Shown here in pieces: positions 43,266 to 56,209 of a stretch of 64,000 bases of DNA. The translations under genes and the position numbers were made by a program. Each line of letters begins with the position of its first letter. The stretch's first letter is position 1. The notes beneath the pieces are model-generated. The model was given only the letters and a program-made list of their open reading frames with translations. It was not told the origin of the DNA and ran no database searches. The stretch is from NCBI GenBank assembly GCA_002633005.1, contig NMRA01000161.1:687275-751274 (forward strand). The letters are read 5' to 3'. Source of the stretch: Phoronis australis (lineage: Eukaryota > Phoronida > Phoronidae).

Positions 43266-44662
43266 ACAGGTGAGAAACAACATGACCACCGGTCCTCTAA
43301 ATCGGACGGATTCACCCAAAACAGGACCTACAAGGATCAAATGGGACTGCTGCACCAGAAAATGGGTCTGACGCACCTAAAAACGTGACCGCCCCACCAC
43401 AAAACAGGACCGCCGGGGACTGAACATGACCGCCGGGGATTGAAACCGCAATGACAAACTTAACTAAGATGTATTACCAGTAGGCCTACACAGATCATAC
43501 AATGGAGCTATATACGTATGCATATGCAGGTCTTGCGCCAATTAATCCGACGAAATTATTTGTGCACTACAGGGCACTTCGCTTTGTAACACGGGGCACT
43601 TTTGAGTTTTGCTTCACCCGGCTCTGCTGCGGTACGTGACTTATAAACAGTTGAAAGGTCAACATTTTTTTTTCAATACATTTATTTACCCAAAAAGCAT
43701 ATCATTAATGAATAGTAGATACGGCTGGGGTTGGGTAGCCCCAACTACATATCTTTACAATTTACTGGAGTATGATACACTATACATCATATTAATTGAA
43801 CAAATAAGTATTTGGAAAATACTCCAAATGATTGGGCGAATAATTAGCCGAGAATAATATAAAAAGGGGGGAGAACAGGAAGGACTTTCATACACTCATT
43901 CACACTCACATTCACACAGTTTAATTAACTTATGTTTACATTTACATAGGTGCATATTTGTGAAAATTGCGTAAATGGCACAACAAATTATCGAAACTGG
44001 TTTCATTTCGTTATAAGTTTTTAGTATTTTAATACCAGCAAACCAATTTCAGAATAAATCGTGCTGCTGCGAAGTTGTGTCATCATCTTCTGAAAGATGT
44101 CGTACAATTTTAGGAAATGGCGCGTGCTCATGTCACAAGCAAGCGTGACAGACTTTTTGTTACAATAGGCAAACAAATGACGTTCATTAGATTGTTTGTT
44201 TTTCACTCAAGCGACTGCAACCTGCAAGGTGAGTGTCGATTGACTCCTGGATTTTGCATGCGCCTACTCCGGTCGCTAGGCTCTACATCTTGATATAAGT
44301 TTCACGACGAGGTGACGAGCAGAACTACACCCGGGCTGTGGAAATTTCGGGGATGTAATGGAGATCAATAACGCAGTGCTGGAAAGCTTTATTTTGGTGA
44401 TAGTCTTTACACAGCTTGCTGACTGCTTACGTCATAACCCGCAGTATTACAAAGGCCTTGATAACTACATTTTGTCCGGCGGTCATGTTCAATCCCCAGC
44501 GGTCCTGTTTTGTGGTGCGGCGGTCATGTTTTTATGTGCGTCAGTCCCATTTTCTGTTGCGGCGGTCCCATCTTCTGGTGCGGCGGTCCCATGATCCCTA
44601 GGCCCTGTTTTGCCGTGGGTGAGTCAGTCCGATTTAGAGGACTGCCGGTATGTTGTTTCTCA
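43266..44662. mobile_element. ~1.4-kb foldback-type element with ~190-bp inverted ends
   Basis: Left arm 43266-43450 begins CAGGTGAGAAACAACATGACC; right arm 44474-44662 ends CCGGTATGTTGTTTCTCACC. Both arms are built of GC-rich subrepeats of about 25-30 bp (CAAAACAGGACCGCCGGGG and relatives). The 1-kb centre carries no recognised transposase. Confidence 0.88.
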
Positions 44663-45831
44663 CCCTGAATGCTAGAGCACCAGGACTGATAGTGATTTAA
44701 AATGAACATTTTTGACATCAAATAAACACCAGTGAACACCATGAAGCAGCACGTTACAGTAACAATTGTTCAGATGTTTGCGACATCAAAATTCAAGCTG
44801 AAATTGAATTATCTCGATTCTGAAGATTGAGACATGGGTGATTTTGCCATTCATGATACTTCTCAAATGCTGGACACTGTCTGTGCTTTATATCGACAAG
44901 GTTTGAAAATAGATTCGGCAGTTCATAAAATCGCTAAGAACAGACGGTGATGCATAGATGATTTAATGCTTCCCATATTATACAACATTGAGATGAATAA
45001 TCATTTGGCAATGATTGTGATTTTTGTGCTAATTCTCTGACCTTTAGCTAAGTCAATAATTTTTCTCTGTCCCAAACTGTATTTTTACTATTAACCACTT
45101 AATTAACTTCATATTAAATTATCAAAACTATTAGTTTACTGCAACTAAATGTTCATGGCAAATTTAATATGTTTCATACTTAACCTTCATGTTGTAATTT
45201 TCGGAAGGATCATGCGACTTATGTGTTATTGTTGCCAAACAGTATGACATATTCTCTACCCTTGCTGAAATGCATACAATTTTTCAACATTTTTCTCAAA
45301 GCTTAAGTGATGGTGAAAACCCAACGACAAACTTTTATTATTTAATAGCTTTCATTCAAACAAGTTTCTGGGACACAATAATTAACTGCTTTATTTTATA
45401 TTGTAAACAAACTTAATTGGGTGTTTAAAGGCTTCACTATGATGTCAGAAATTGCTGAAGTTTGTAATTTATTCTTAAGTTCAGACAGCATTAAAGTTAT
45501 TATTAAACTCTGATTAAACTTTAATTTCCACTTCGCGCCGGAAATTTGTCAGCTGTCTACATTCACAAGAAGCCAACAATCCGTGTTTGCAGGTAACACA
45601 GCATGCTTGCGTACCATAGTCTTGAAAAGTGTGTTTTTAGCCAGCATTTGTGGAATAACTCAAGCGCTGCAACTATAACCTTTTCTTAAACTTATTAACT
45701 GGTCTGTTGTTCAATTAATATAGGCCAACTCTGTAGATTTTTATAGAACTGGCACTTATCTAGTACGGGATTGGTCATCGTTCACTTATGATCTCCATCG
45801 GACTGGGAAGCCATTCATGCATACAACTTGC

Positions 45832-46016
45832 ACGCACGGAGCACGGCATTTCGCTAGATTAATCTCCCAGATCAACCCAGATTTGAATTGAGCAATTAAT
45901 CACACCTCGCCTTATTGCAATTGCACACAGAGAGCACGTGCTAGATTTATATTCAGGGTCTACCCAGATTTGACTTGAGCAACACACACACACCCTCTCG
46001 TTGCAATTAATAAGTT
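45832..46016. repeat. Diverged tandem duplication, ~88-bp unit
   Basis: Both copies carry GAGCACG-GCTAGATT, ACCCAGATTTGA-TTGAGCA, CACAC and TTGCAATT in the same order. Confidence 0.8.
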
Positions 46017-46340
46017 TAGGTTGGGCCACAAACGAATTGTCCGTGTTTTTAACGAGGAAGCAAAATGTAGTCGCGTTCACTGATCTGAAGAAGTTAATTT
46101 GCTGATATGGTTAGTGGACTACTATTTGAGTTGCATAAAGTTCCATAGTACGACATTTTGCAGCAAGATAAAATATTTGAAAACATCTGAGTTTTTAGCA
46201 ATGGTCTTGTAAAGTCACCTGTTCAAAGTCGAAATCATGTTTCTGTTTGAGCTGTGATTCACCGAACTTATAAGTTCCGTGCTCAAATGAACACCCCGCG
46301 CCCTAATGCGCAGCTCAGCTAAAATTTGGACGGAAGCAGC

Positions 46341-46445
46341 CACTGCTTGGGTGATCGCCCTGACCCGACCAGGTTTTGCCAATTTTCAGTTATAGTGCCC
46401 ACTGCTTGGGTAATTGTTCACCCGTCTCGGGATTTCCCAATTTAA
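46341..46445. repeat. Diverged tandem duplication, ~50-bp unit
   Basis: CCACTGCTTGGGTGATCG...TTTTGCCAATTTT is followed by CCACTGCTTGGGTAATTG...TTTCCCAATTT. Confidence 0.75.
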
Positions 46446-46449
46446 GTGG

Positions 46450-48810
46450 CTAGGGCGTTAACTCGCGAGTTTACGGTAGTTTCAGTTATCAGTGTCACCA
46501 TGATTTAGATTCGCTAGAATGGCTTGCATGTACAGCTTTAATGTTTACATAAAACAATTCCCAATTTTAGCAGAGCGATTTTACTGGAAATTGACAGTGA
46601 CATTAAACAGGCAAAAAACTATAGAAAAAGTAACTGTGATTTCAACCTCATCAGAATGATTTGTCACATTTCATCATTACAGTTCAGTTGCAAAACTGTG
46701 CGATCAGTAAACCAACTTCAATAAAGAGAAGAGAGCGAATTGCTCAACTTGCCATTTTTTCCACATTTCAGTGACTTACTACTGCTACACAAATGCTCAA
46801 AAGTGTGCTGCCAGAAACAAGTACAGTACACAGAAAGCAAAAAGTGCAAATAATAAAAATGAAATTTTTTCATGACCATTTGTAGTGTACTGTGTTCCAA
46901 ACCCAGGAATTTAGTGATAATTGCACATGTTAAGACATGACAGAGGCATTGCTATCCTCACTAACTGCTGTTGCTGTTCCCATATCAAATTTGTCTTCGA
47001 TCCCAGTATTTATTTTAAGGCAAATCATGTCACTGGGACGCAAATTTCACAGGATTAATTTGAGATGAGGAATAATTTATTCGTGACTTGGTTGTTTACT
47101 CAATTCAATTCCCGTAGCAGCACTGCAGCCTGTGTTGTAATCAAAGCAGCATTTTGCCCTGTATAGTGTAAAAATGCTCTAGTAAGGGCCAATGAGAAAT
47201 TTAACTATTTTGCTCAAGGTCAATTTCTTGTACTAAATTCTAAAAATAAGTTATAGCGGTCATCCCAAATTCAAGAATTATGAGTTGTGAATGATCATTC
47301 TCCTCCAGAAATGTTCAGAACTTTTAATTTCTCTACTTACTGACTCACACCAATTAAGAGTTGCTTCAACATGGTAATGTTCTTAAAGTTGAAATTCTTC
47401 TGTTAAAAACTTGAAATATGGTTCAAGTGAAACCTATAAGAGGATAAATGCTGCTTCACTAGTCTTATCAGACTCACAGATATATGTCTGACAAATCCAT
47501 TTCAAAGCTTGACCAAAAGGGGCTACAAAAGTTGCTAGGATTCTTGATTGCATGGCAACACAGCAGATCAGTGGAAGGAGTATCTGTAAAAAGATTCTTC
47601 CAAAATTTCTAGGATTCACATGGCAATGTTGCTACATTCTGGAATGAAACCACGTGTGCTCATAAACAGTTATTTGCTGGAGCACATTAAGTTTAGTTGG
47701 CCAAGGTTGCGATTAAAGCTCATCAATTTAGGTCACAATTATTACGGACAAGTGATATTTTATTTTCTCGTTTTTTCGTAAAAGTTATGTAAAATCAATG
47801 CCTTAGCACGTTCAAGTTCTGTAGCTATCGTCAGAAAATATTGTGAAAAAGTGTGGGCGTTCCTGCGCATTAGAAGAACTTGAAAATTCTAAATTGGTGA
47901 GATTTTACCCTAGCAGTTTATATTTCCATGGTCTATTCTACTGTTTTGCTAACCAAAGTCCCAAGTTCATTAATGGCAGTGGTTCAAAATTTGTCACTAT
48001 TCATAATACAAGAAATGCATCCATCTCATTTTATAATAGTGTCTATCGTTCAAATTGGTTTAAGATGTCTCATTGAAAAGGTGATTGCAACTTCATGATG
48101 ACACGCAATATCTAAGTTATCTGTCCAACTGAAAACCCATTCCAAGGTCAAGACCAGCAATTAAGAAACACAGATAGATTAGAAGAAATAACCTTACTAA
48201 ATTTCAGTTTCAACCCACAAGCATTTTTCTTGCAACAGGTTTTCAATTGTAAAGAATTCTTGCTAATGAACACATAAGCTTGATACAAATACAATCCAGG
48301 AATAGCTAGTATGCCTGGAATTTTTCATGGCTGGGAGATAGCAAAAACAGATTTGAGGTTTAAAAGGACTCATAAAGCCATAAATAAAAAAATGTCATGT
48401 ACAGAAATCATTTCAAGATTGTACTTTTTTCACTTATTCGCAAGAGATGGAATGATTTCAATTCATAAAAAAGGTTAGTCAATAATATGAGCAACATATT
48501 TTGCCACGGTGAAATAAGATGGGTTCACGAGTAATGGGGATTCAAGCAAATTTTCTTGGAGACCTGTTGTGTTAAACAAAATGTTAATAATGGCTGCAAC
48601 CAGCCAAGGCATGTGATTGTTGCATGATGACCATTTTTGACTTGAAGACCAAATAGATACTTTGCCAGTTGACACGACAAAACCAGCGAAGTCAATTGAC
48701 AAAGTGCAGCCAATGTCTCGAGCAATTTAAACAAGTAAAACCTCTCCAATTTCTGACAAAAATAACAAAATTTGGCCTTTTTTAATTTTTCATTGGACCT
48801 ACCTTTGTTG
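46450..48810. other. AT-rich DNA without recognised gene
   Basis: Only short frames without family signature. A fragment of the 33310-33420 repeat lies near 47250-47310. Confidence 0.5.
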
Positions 48811-48814
48811 TGAA

Positions 48815-49211
48815 TGCTCTAACAGCTCCAGTTAACATCGCAGTTAACCGGTGGATTTAATAGCGCAGCGTATGAACACTCAACTTCGGTCCAATCGAAG
48901 TTATCGCCAGGTGCCACTGTTATCGTCAACAGTTACAAGGTAGTATCGTCACTAATATCGGCTTATATTTAGCTCTAATAACAACTATCGATTTAAAAAT
49001 AAGTTTCATGTCATTTAGCACATGTAAAGGTTCTCAAATTGTCTCATTGAAAAAAATCTTAGCATGCAGCGCTACCTTTTCGATAACTTCGATGACGTCA
49101 ACGTCACCAACCCTTTACTTCGATGGTCATTAACTACCGAAGCCAGTATGAATGGTCCAGTTAACTGCGCTGTTTACGTCGACGCTCCGCTCAGACCGGA
49201 GTTAAGTCAAT
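48815..49211. mobile_element. Probable MITE with GCAGTTAAC termini
   Basis: Left CATCGCAGTTAACCGG, right CAGTTAACTGCGCTG, in inverted relation. Internal motifs CTTCGATGG and CTACCGAAG are also inverted. It directly abuts the next element. Confidence 0.45.
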
Positions 49212-49580
49212 ATGAAAGGGTCTTCTAGTGCCGTCCACACAGACTATCCTGGAACAAACTACCCCGGAACAAGTTACACCTGGAATCAGTTGTCGCTAGG
49301 TTTGAGTGCTGTCTGGACACTATTTAAACCGTAGTGCAGCCTACCTCACTTGTGACAACTTACTCCACACTATCGGGGTGGGGTAAATTGTTCTGGGGTA
49401 ACTCGCGCCTCTTGTAATCGCTGTGCAGTGGCCGCAAAAGTGGGGTATATGGGCAGAAGTAGTAATTAACTGTGGTTACTTAGTCACAGACGGATTTTCA
49501 TTTGCACGCTGTGTGGACGCTCCGCTTAAAAGTGCAGTAAGTTGCACTAGTTCAAGTTGTTTTCGGCCAGGCTGCGTGTG
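49212..49580. mobile_element. TIR element, AGTGCCGTYYACAC family, copy 2
   Basis: Left end AGTGCCGTCCACACAGACTATCC; right part GCTGTGTGGACGCTCCGCTT. Rich in CCCCGGAACAAGTT and AACTTACTCC blocks in opposite orientations. Confidence 0.6.
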
Positions 49581-51116
49581 GAGGGACTTTATAAAACAAA
49601 ATTTCACTTGTCCATCACATTGTGTCCTAAATTGGTTAGATTTTACCCTACTAGGCAACTGTAATGTATGGACAACAGTACTGTAGAGTATGCAATGTTA
49701 TGTTATGTGAATTGACCATTACTGACTGCTGATTTTTCTGTCATGAAGGTATTTAGTTTTTCTAACTGTCATGAGCTTGAGACTCTTGGTGTACAATCTG
49801 ACCTGAAGTGAGGTTGGATTGCTGTCATCTAGTGAGAATGTCTATTTGAGCCTCTAGCAACTTAACCAAATCAGGTTATACAATGACACTTAGATGAAAA
49901 GAAATCAGTATTCTTGTTTGTATACACACTCTTTCATATATTACTCTTTGTTTCGTATTATACATTTGTATCTGATTAAATTAAAATTTCTCACTCAAAA
50001 CCAGCTGTCAAGAATATTTAGAACGTCGTCCCGTCTAACACAAAATGTTTCAAAGAACTAATGAGTAAACCACATTTTGTTGCCATGAATTACCTTTCGA
50101 TTAAGTTTCATTTGCCCAACAAATCTGACCTACCCAGTTACCCCCAGTAACTCTATTTCTGGACAATTGTCCGTTATTTTGAGACGTTTAATCTACATGC
50201 AATCTGTCTTGTACCAGTTTCTTTTACTAGAACCACTTCTTTCGGCTAACGAGACAACTAAATGTACCCCTGTAGTGTTCAGAGAAACAAGGTGGAGACG
50301 GCATCGAGATCTCATTTGTGTGGGTGCGGGTGTGTCCTATATTCCATTTTCTATAGATTTACGATGTGTGCCGAGGGTGTGTCACTTGAGACCGTAGGGT
50401 GTCGTCCATTGGGTGTCGTCACTAGTCCAACCAGTGATTAGATTAGCTGGCAAGCTTTAAAATCCAAATGACATCAAAGTCTCTGTCCTTCAGTATTTGT
50501 CCACTGTCAGTGACATTGGCTTTATAACTGAAGTGCACCTTCAAAGATAAATTTAAACTTAGACAATTAGTTGTGCTTTCTTACGTTTGCACTATTGTAT
50601 TTTTGCCAACACTTCTAAATTAACATCTACCTTTAATAATTTTCAAAGAAATCTAGTTGCTGGCAATTTCAGAACATTTGATAGAAGGGAAATACTGCTA
50701 ACGGAATTCTACATAGTAAAATTTTATTATATGGGTACTGCCATTACCAACTTCGATATCATTTCAAATTACATGTTGAAAAAAGCCAAGTAACTACTTT
50801 ACAACAGTAGTCAGTCATTTCACAACAAAATAATATTGTCACAGGCGGCATTTTCAAAATGGCTACTTTATTTGCTTCAAATGATACAAACTATACCTAG
50901 CAATTTGTTTTCCAACAAAACACTATATCTCTGCTCATATGAAAGTCAATATTTCTTAATCTTTACTTTTGCACAGAAATTTAACCAAAATAAAATTCAA
51001 TTGGCCGCATTATTGTGAGCTAAACAAGTGTGCAGTTAGCAGATTAATGATAGCTCAGATTCAATAGAACGCTTATAAAGTAGCAATTGAATTATTATTA
51101 CTTAAGTGTGTACTCA

Positions 51117-51400
51117 CTTTCAGTTGCCTGTCAGTACTGTGCCACAATGAAGTTGCTTCTTTACTCCGCGTGTCGAAAACAATTAGTGCAAGCTTTGATA
51201 CAAAGAAGCAAAATAGTGTTCAAACTCAGCCCTGCTCAAAGATCTTAACTTAATTTGGAGAAGGTATCAATTGACCTTTCGACAGGATTTTTGCGAGACG
51301 GATTAACTGACCAATCAGACACACCTTCATTTCCAAGCCGCCATTGTACCCGACAAACAACACTTTGTTGGATAAAACTTATTGTTTGTTTGTCAACTTT
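51117..51400 (-). promoter_or_regulatory. Candidate promoter and non-coding first exon
   Basis: The inverted CCAAT sequence CTGACCAATCAG (51307-51318), a GGCGGCTTGG segment near 51335-51350, and a consensus donor AAA|GTGAGT on the - strand near 51117 could mark a 5' UTR exon of the TDP1-like gene. This is an inference from sequence texture only. No spliced coding exon links it. Confidence 0.25.
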
Positions 51401-54400
51401 TCATTAGGGGGCAGAGCTAGCGACAGGTCAATGGACATAAACAGCCAAAATATACACTATTGGAATTGTTGTTGGATCAGATTATGTAACCTTCTTGAAG
51501 TTATTCTAAGCTTTGACCAGAGCTGAAACAGCAAAAACTGTGGTATTTTTGTGATTTAATTACAAATCACCAGCCCTTGCCATTGCCTGCTAGTCATTTG
51601 TTAAAATCCAGCTACATGACTTTATCAGGCTAACATGCTCAATATATTCCATTATCAAGTGTGCCGTAGCTCCACCAGCAAAGCATCTGAGTGTGACCGG
51701 TGAGGTGCAAGTTTGAATGTGTCTCAAAAACCGCATTTCACACTGAAGTGTCATTTTAAGCAGATCGTATTCAGTGGAAGATAAAATTCAAGTTTGCTCA
51801 TTTCTCTTAATAAAGCATGTTCATCAACAACTTTTGTTCAAACAATTAAACAGGAGGGCTGGCAGGTGGACATGAGTTTCAAAACAGAAACCAAATGCCT
51901 AAATTAATTTACTGTTTTCTTCAGGAAGCTACATTGTCCAGTTCATTGACACTGTGGCAAATACCCACAGGCGTGTGAAATAGTGTTCTTAACCTTTGAA
52001 TTCGACCACTTACCCCTATAAAACTTGCCTTGACACCACGTTCCCTTACTCAGCTGAGAAGTCTGGACTCTCAGTTTGACATTATCGCAATTGACAAGCC
52101 ACGTTATTAATTCTGTCATGTCTTTCCAAGCCAAGAAACCATCTCTAGTGTGAGTATAAGGTACAAGTCAAAGACCAGTTTTGCACATTAGAAGCAAGCG
52201 GCTTCATTCGATTTGCACATGAGTGAACAGTGGGTTGCCTTAAAAAAAGACCTTTAGAATCGGTTCTAACCCAATGGACTTTCAAAACAGCAGTGTTTAC
52301 AACTACACATCTTACAGTATGTGATGTGTAAAGACAGTAAACTGAAGTACATTTTGATGAGCAAAAATGCACTTCAAACTTCCTGAAACAACCATTTGTG
52401 GTTATTGTAGAACATTCCATCCAGAATAAACAAACCATCATAGTCCTATCACAACCCTCCTGGATAGATGAAACTGTTGAGGAGATAAGTTTGATTGGAA
52501 AATAAACACAAGAGGTGATAGTATAGCCAAGAGATCAATGTATGGAGGGTACTGACTTCATGTCTGTGGCTATGACTAATTTGTTTGCGAAGTGTAAAAT
52601 TCTTGATAAAAATGAAGAATAAGTAAATATCGAATGGACACAGATCTGTTCTAGTGTGCCCACTCCTCTGCAGGTTGAAAACCGCCTAATCTGTGAGCAA
52701 ATGCTGGGAGATGTGGGGTTATCTCAAGGCCGACACATTCACAGGGGAATAAATTTTTTGTAGACAGGATACTTCAAAAATGTGATCGGCTGGATATAAA
52801 TCATATGCCTTGGGCTCATTCACGGCCTGGGTAAATTCATTACGCTCCAGGGGGTGTAAGGTTGTGATATCAACAGCTAAAGAACTGCAACACTCGTTAG
52901 GGCTCAATGATGTTCCCACACAAATTAATTTTAGACACTGATGCACCAAACTGCTATGTCTTAAGACATAGATCTACATGCTCTTGCGAAAGAACAACAG
53001 GAAGTTGGCAACTGTCCTCCCAGCATGCACCTAGCCATATCTTGGTCTGCTCTACAGTGAGGTTCTTTGAAATAGCATTTTGAGTGGGCACTGACGGGGA
53101 TGAGATAAGACCAGAGGTACAAGTCAAAGACCATTCACTCACTCACCACACTGGGATGACATGGTCTGCTTCCCAACACGCAGATATTAGCTGTATTTAA
53201 GGCAAGGTGAACTTATGCATTTTCAAAAAAACTTTTTTTCAGATATCCATGTTGAGTGTATGGTCTAGAAGCAACGGTGGTTAAAGGGTTTGTGATCCAT
53301 CTATAGGGGACAGTTTGCCTTCAATTCAACCAACATTTAGAGGTAAGTTGTTTTACATTCATTTTGCTGTTTCCCTACAGTTTTGATACAATTTTTGAAT
53401 TGTTCTCATTTCTACCATAGTCTTCTTGACAAATTTCATATAAGTAATGGTAGCTTGGCATACTAACTTTTACTTATATCATTACAATGGTGTACTACAT
53501 TTCACTAAAGCAACTACAGTAACTCAAGTTTTTCATGGCAGCATTTGGAAAGCTGTTCTAATTGTATCCAGGCACGCAGCGTTATTCCCGAAAAAGACTA
53601 TTGCACATATATTTAAAATACGACCAGTGCACTACTTATTTTTTTGCAAAAAGACTGTTTCAGCAAGTAGCTGAGTCATAGTACTCCACGGATCACTTAG
53701 ACTATAATGCTCTATTTCATCATTTAAAGGTTGCTCAGGAGAAATTTAAACACAGATTTTGGCATGTATATATACGAAGCTGTGCTTATGTTTGATGACG
53801 TATCAATTAGAAGTGCAAACACGCACAGAAAACATCAGATTGTTGGACACACATATTCAAAGAATATTGCATGTGTCTATCTACGAAAAATACATTATTT
53901 CGGATATACCGTAGGTGCATTGCATGAAATACTTCATCATGTGACATCTACACCATTCTTTATATAAATTCTGAGGCACAATATATTGGAAGAATATATT
54001 ATAAGTAACATAACATGAGTGGCCTCCTTGGTGGATCCTTTTTATTAACATTGCCATGTATTTTGTATGTGGTTGTCATCATCTAATTCTATGTATTCAG
54101 TGGGCCTATAATGTTGTTCCTAATATTCAAATGCATGGAACTACAGTGGGACTTGTCACCCAGTGTTTATTCTATGTAAATTGTTTGTAAGCATTTTGAC
54201 AAATTCTTTTCCCAGCCTCTTCAGAAACCATTTTCCATTCCCGAACATTATGCAGGACCTTATCTGGTGTAAAATATCTACAAAACAATAGATTTTTACT
54301 TGTATAAATTTATGATTTCTGAATGCAGACAGCTAATAGAGTATGTACATCAATGTGTTGTTATAACTCGGGGCATTGTATGAGTAAGAATTTGTCAATC

Positions 54401-55860
54401 TTCATACAGGGCATATGAGTTTAAACGTTATACCAGTCTGCCATTAATTGGTCAAATGACAATGTCTTCATAGTAAAATTTAGCAAAATAGGTATTCGTA
54501 GCAAAACAATGTTATCAATAACAAGACCAAATTTCATTTCCTATCAATGTTCAACATGAAATCTCAAAAACGCTATTACCATTATCTAAATTCCTTTTTT
54601 ACAACTTTTGATTTTTTTCATAAAAAAATTTTTTCTTCAGTTGACTACTAATGTTAAAACAAGTTCTTGGTTATATGCAATCCATTGGTCACGATATTCA
54701 GGGCGTTTAAATTGGGAAACTCAGAAAAATGAAAGGGTCAGTATTAATCTGAGCAATAAAAATAAAAATTTAGAGAAATGGGGTAGGCCCGTACCCAAAC
54801 GGTGGAGGGTACATTGACATCAGACATCACCTACGACAGTAAAGTGAAACATCTATGGATGACTGTGGGAAAATGTAGCAAGGGACTTGCAGTCCAGAAT
54901 AGAGTAGTTCAGAAGCATGACTCGGCTTTTCAAGCTGCATACCTTATAATTTTCCTATGAATGTTATGACCTGGCCATGTACTGATCACCAAGCGTTTAC
55001 TGCTTTCTGCACAGGGGTAAGTTAACTTAAGAATTCACAAAATAATTATTTGATATCTTCTTCGATCACTAAACAGCAGAAGAGTATGGGTGTTTTTTCT
55101 GCATACAAGGCAAGCTTCTGTTGAAACAGACTGCTTTTCACAGAAAGGTATTTGAGTGGTGTACCTTTTGGGAGCTAAAATTCCGATGAGACAGGTGTTC
55201 ACAAAGAAACAGGTACTCAGACAGAAGTCTCAATTGAATAAACTGGGGGTGGCTCACAAGTCAAGCATGGCTACCGTATTTACCAGCTTGAGTATGTTAC
55301 CCAACAAATACCGCCAACATTTAGGTTATCCCAAACCTCATTTAGTGGCCTCCAAACAGGCAGCAACTAGTAAAAGTTGAATAAAATCCTAACAGTATTT
55401 TTGAAACACAATGTAAAGTTTTCATGCAAACGAAGTTTTTTAGTAAATCCGCTGGGGGTTGTTTTGCTATGAATAAAACCTTGCACAATAAAAATTGACT
55501 TAAAAATGTGGTCATGCGACAATCATAAAGACACAGTAGTAAGAAGCATATTTTTAGAAATTTCGATCTTTCTCCTTTCAAAAAACATACACTTTTAATG
55601 GTTGACAAAGCATAGTTTTTTCTATACTTCAGGTCATTTAGTAAGGTCCTAAGATAACCTTAGATCAGCAACACCAAAATGTCAAATTACCTATCAAATT
55701 AATGAATTTGGTGAGGATTTATTTATCTCTTTTCACAACTTGCTGTGTTCATGAACACAAAGTAACAGAGGCCTGTGGCGACTAGGAGTATTCGTTCTTG
55801 ATACTTGTATGCATGCAGACTCACAACTCCCTCAGGATCAAAACTGTCTTTTGTCTCCAT
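51400..55860. other. Repeat-poor AT-rich DNA without recognised gene
   Basis: No exon-like or RNA-like segment was found. GGTACAAGTCAAAGACCA occurs at 52160 and 53114 as a short direct repeat. Confidence 0.5.
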
Positions 55861-55871
55861 TTTTCTCGGCA

Positions 55872-56200
55872 TATGTACACCTCGTTGACTCAATATTATG
55901 GCAACTTGGTAAATGAAAGGACATAGAACACACCAGGAGCTGTAGAATGCTTGGCGGTAGATGCGATTTGAGTGACAGTCCTGTAACCTTTGACCTCAGA
56001 TATGTAGTAAACAAATTTTTACACGGTTGTGCAGTTGTGCGGTTTCAAGGTGGTTCTGCTAAATTTTTTTCTAGCTTAACACGCTATTTGTTTCGTATTT
56101 AAACTTCCCTGAGAATGAAGATAAGGTATTTTGCTAGACATTAGTGAAATGTTGTAAAAATGGCCAATTTTTGTGAATAAGGTTTGAGACATCCTTAACA
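55872..56200. repeat. Dispersed repeat, copy 2 (first copy 8530-8860)
   Basis: Same orientation as the copy in TRIP12 intron 10, about 75-80% alike by eye, with colinear landmarks along the whole length. Confidence 0.85.
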
Positions 56201-56209
56201 GTCTGACGG

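Noticed and set aside
44358-44594. + strand frame rich in Ala/Val/Phe/Cys that looks membrane-like
   Set aside because: The repetitive residues come from the GC-rich subrepeats of the foldback element's right arm.
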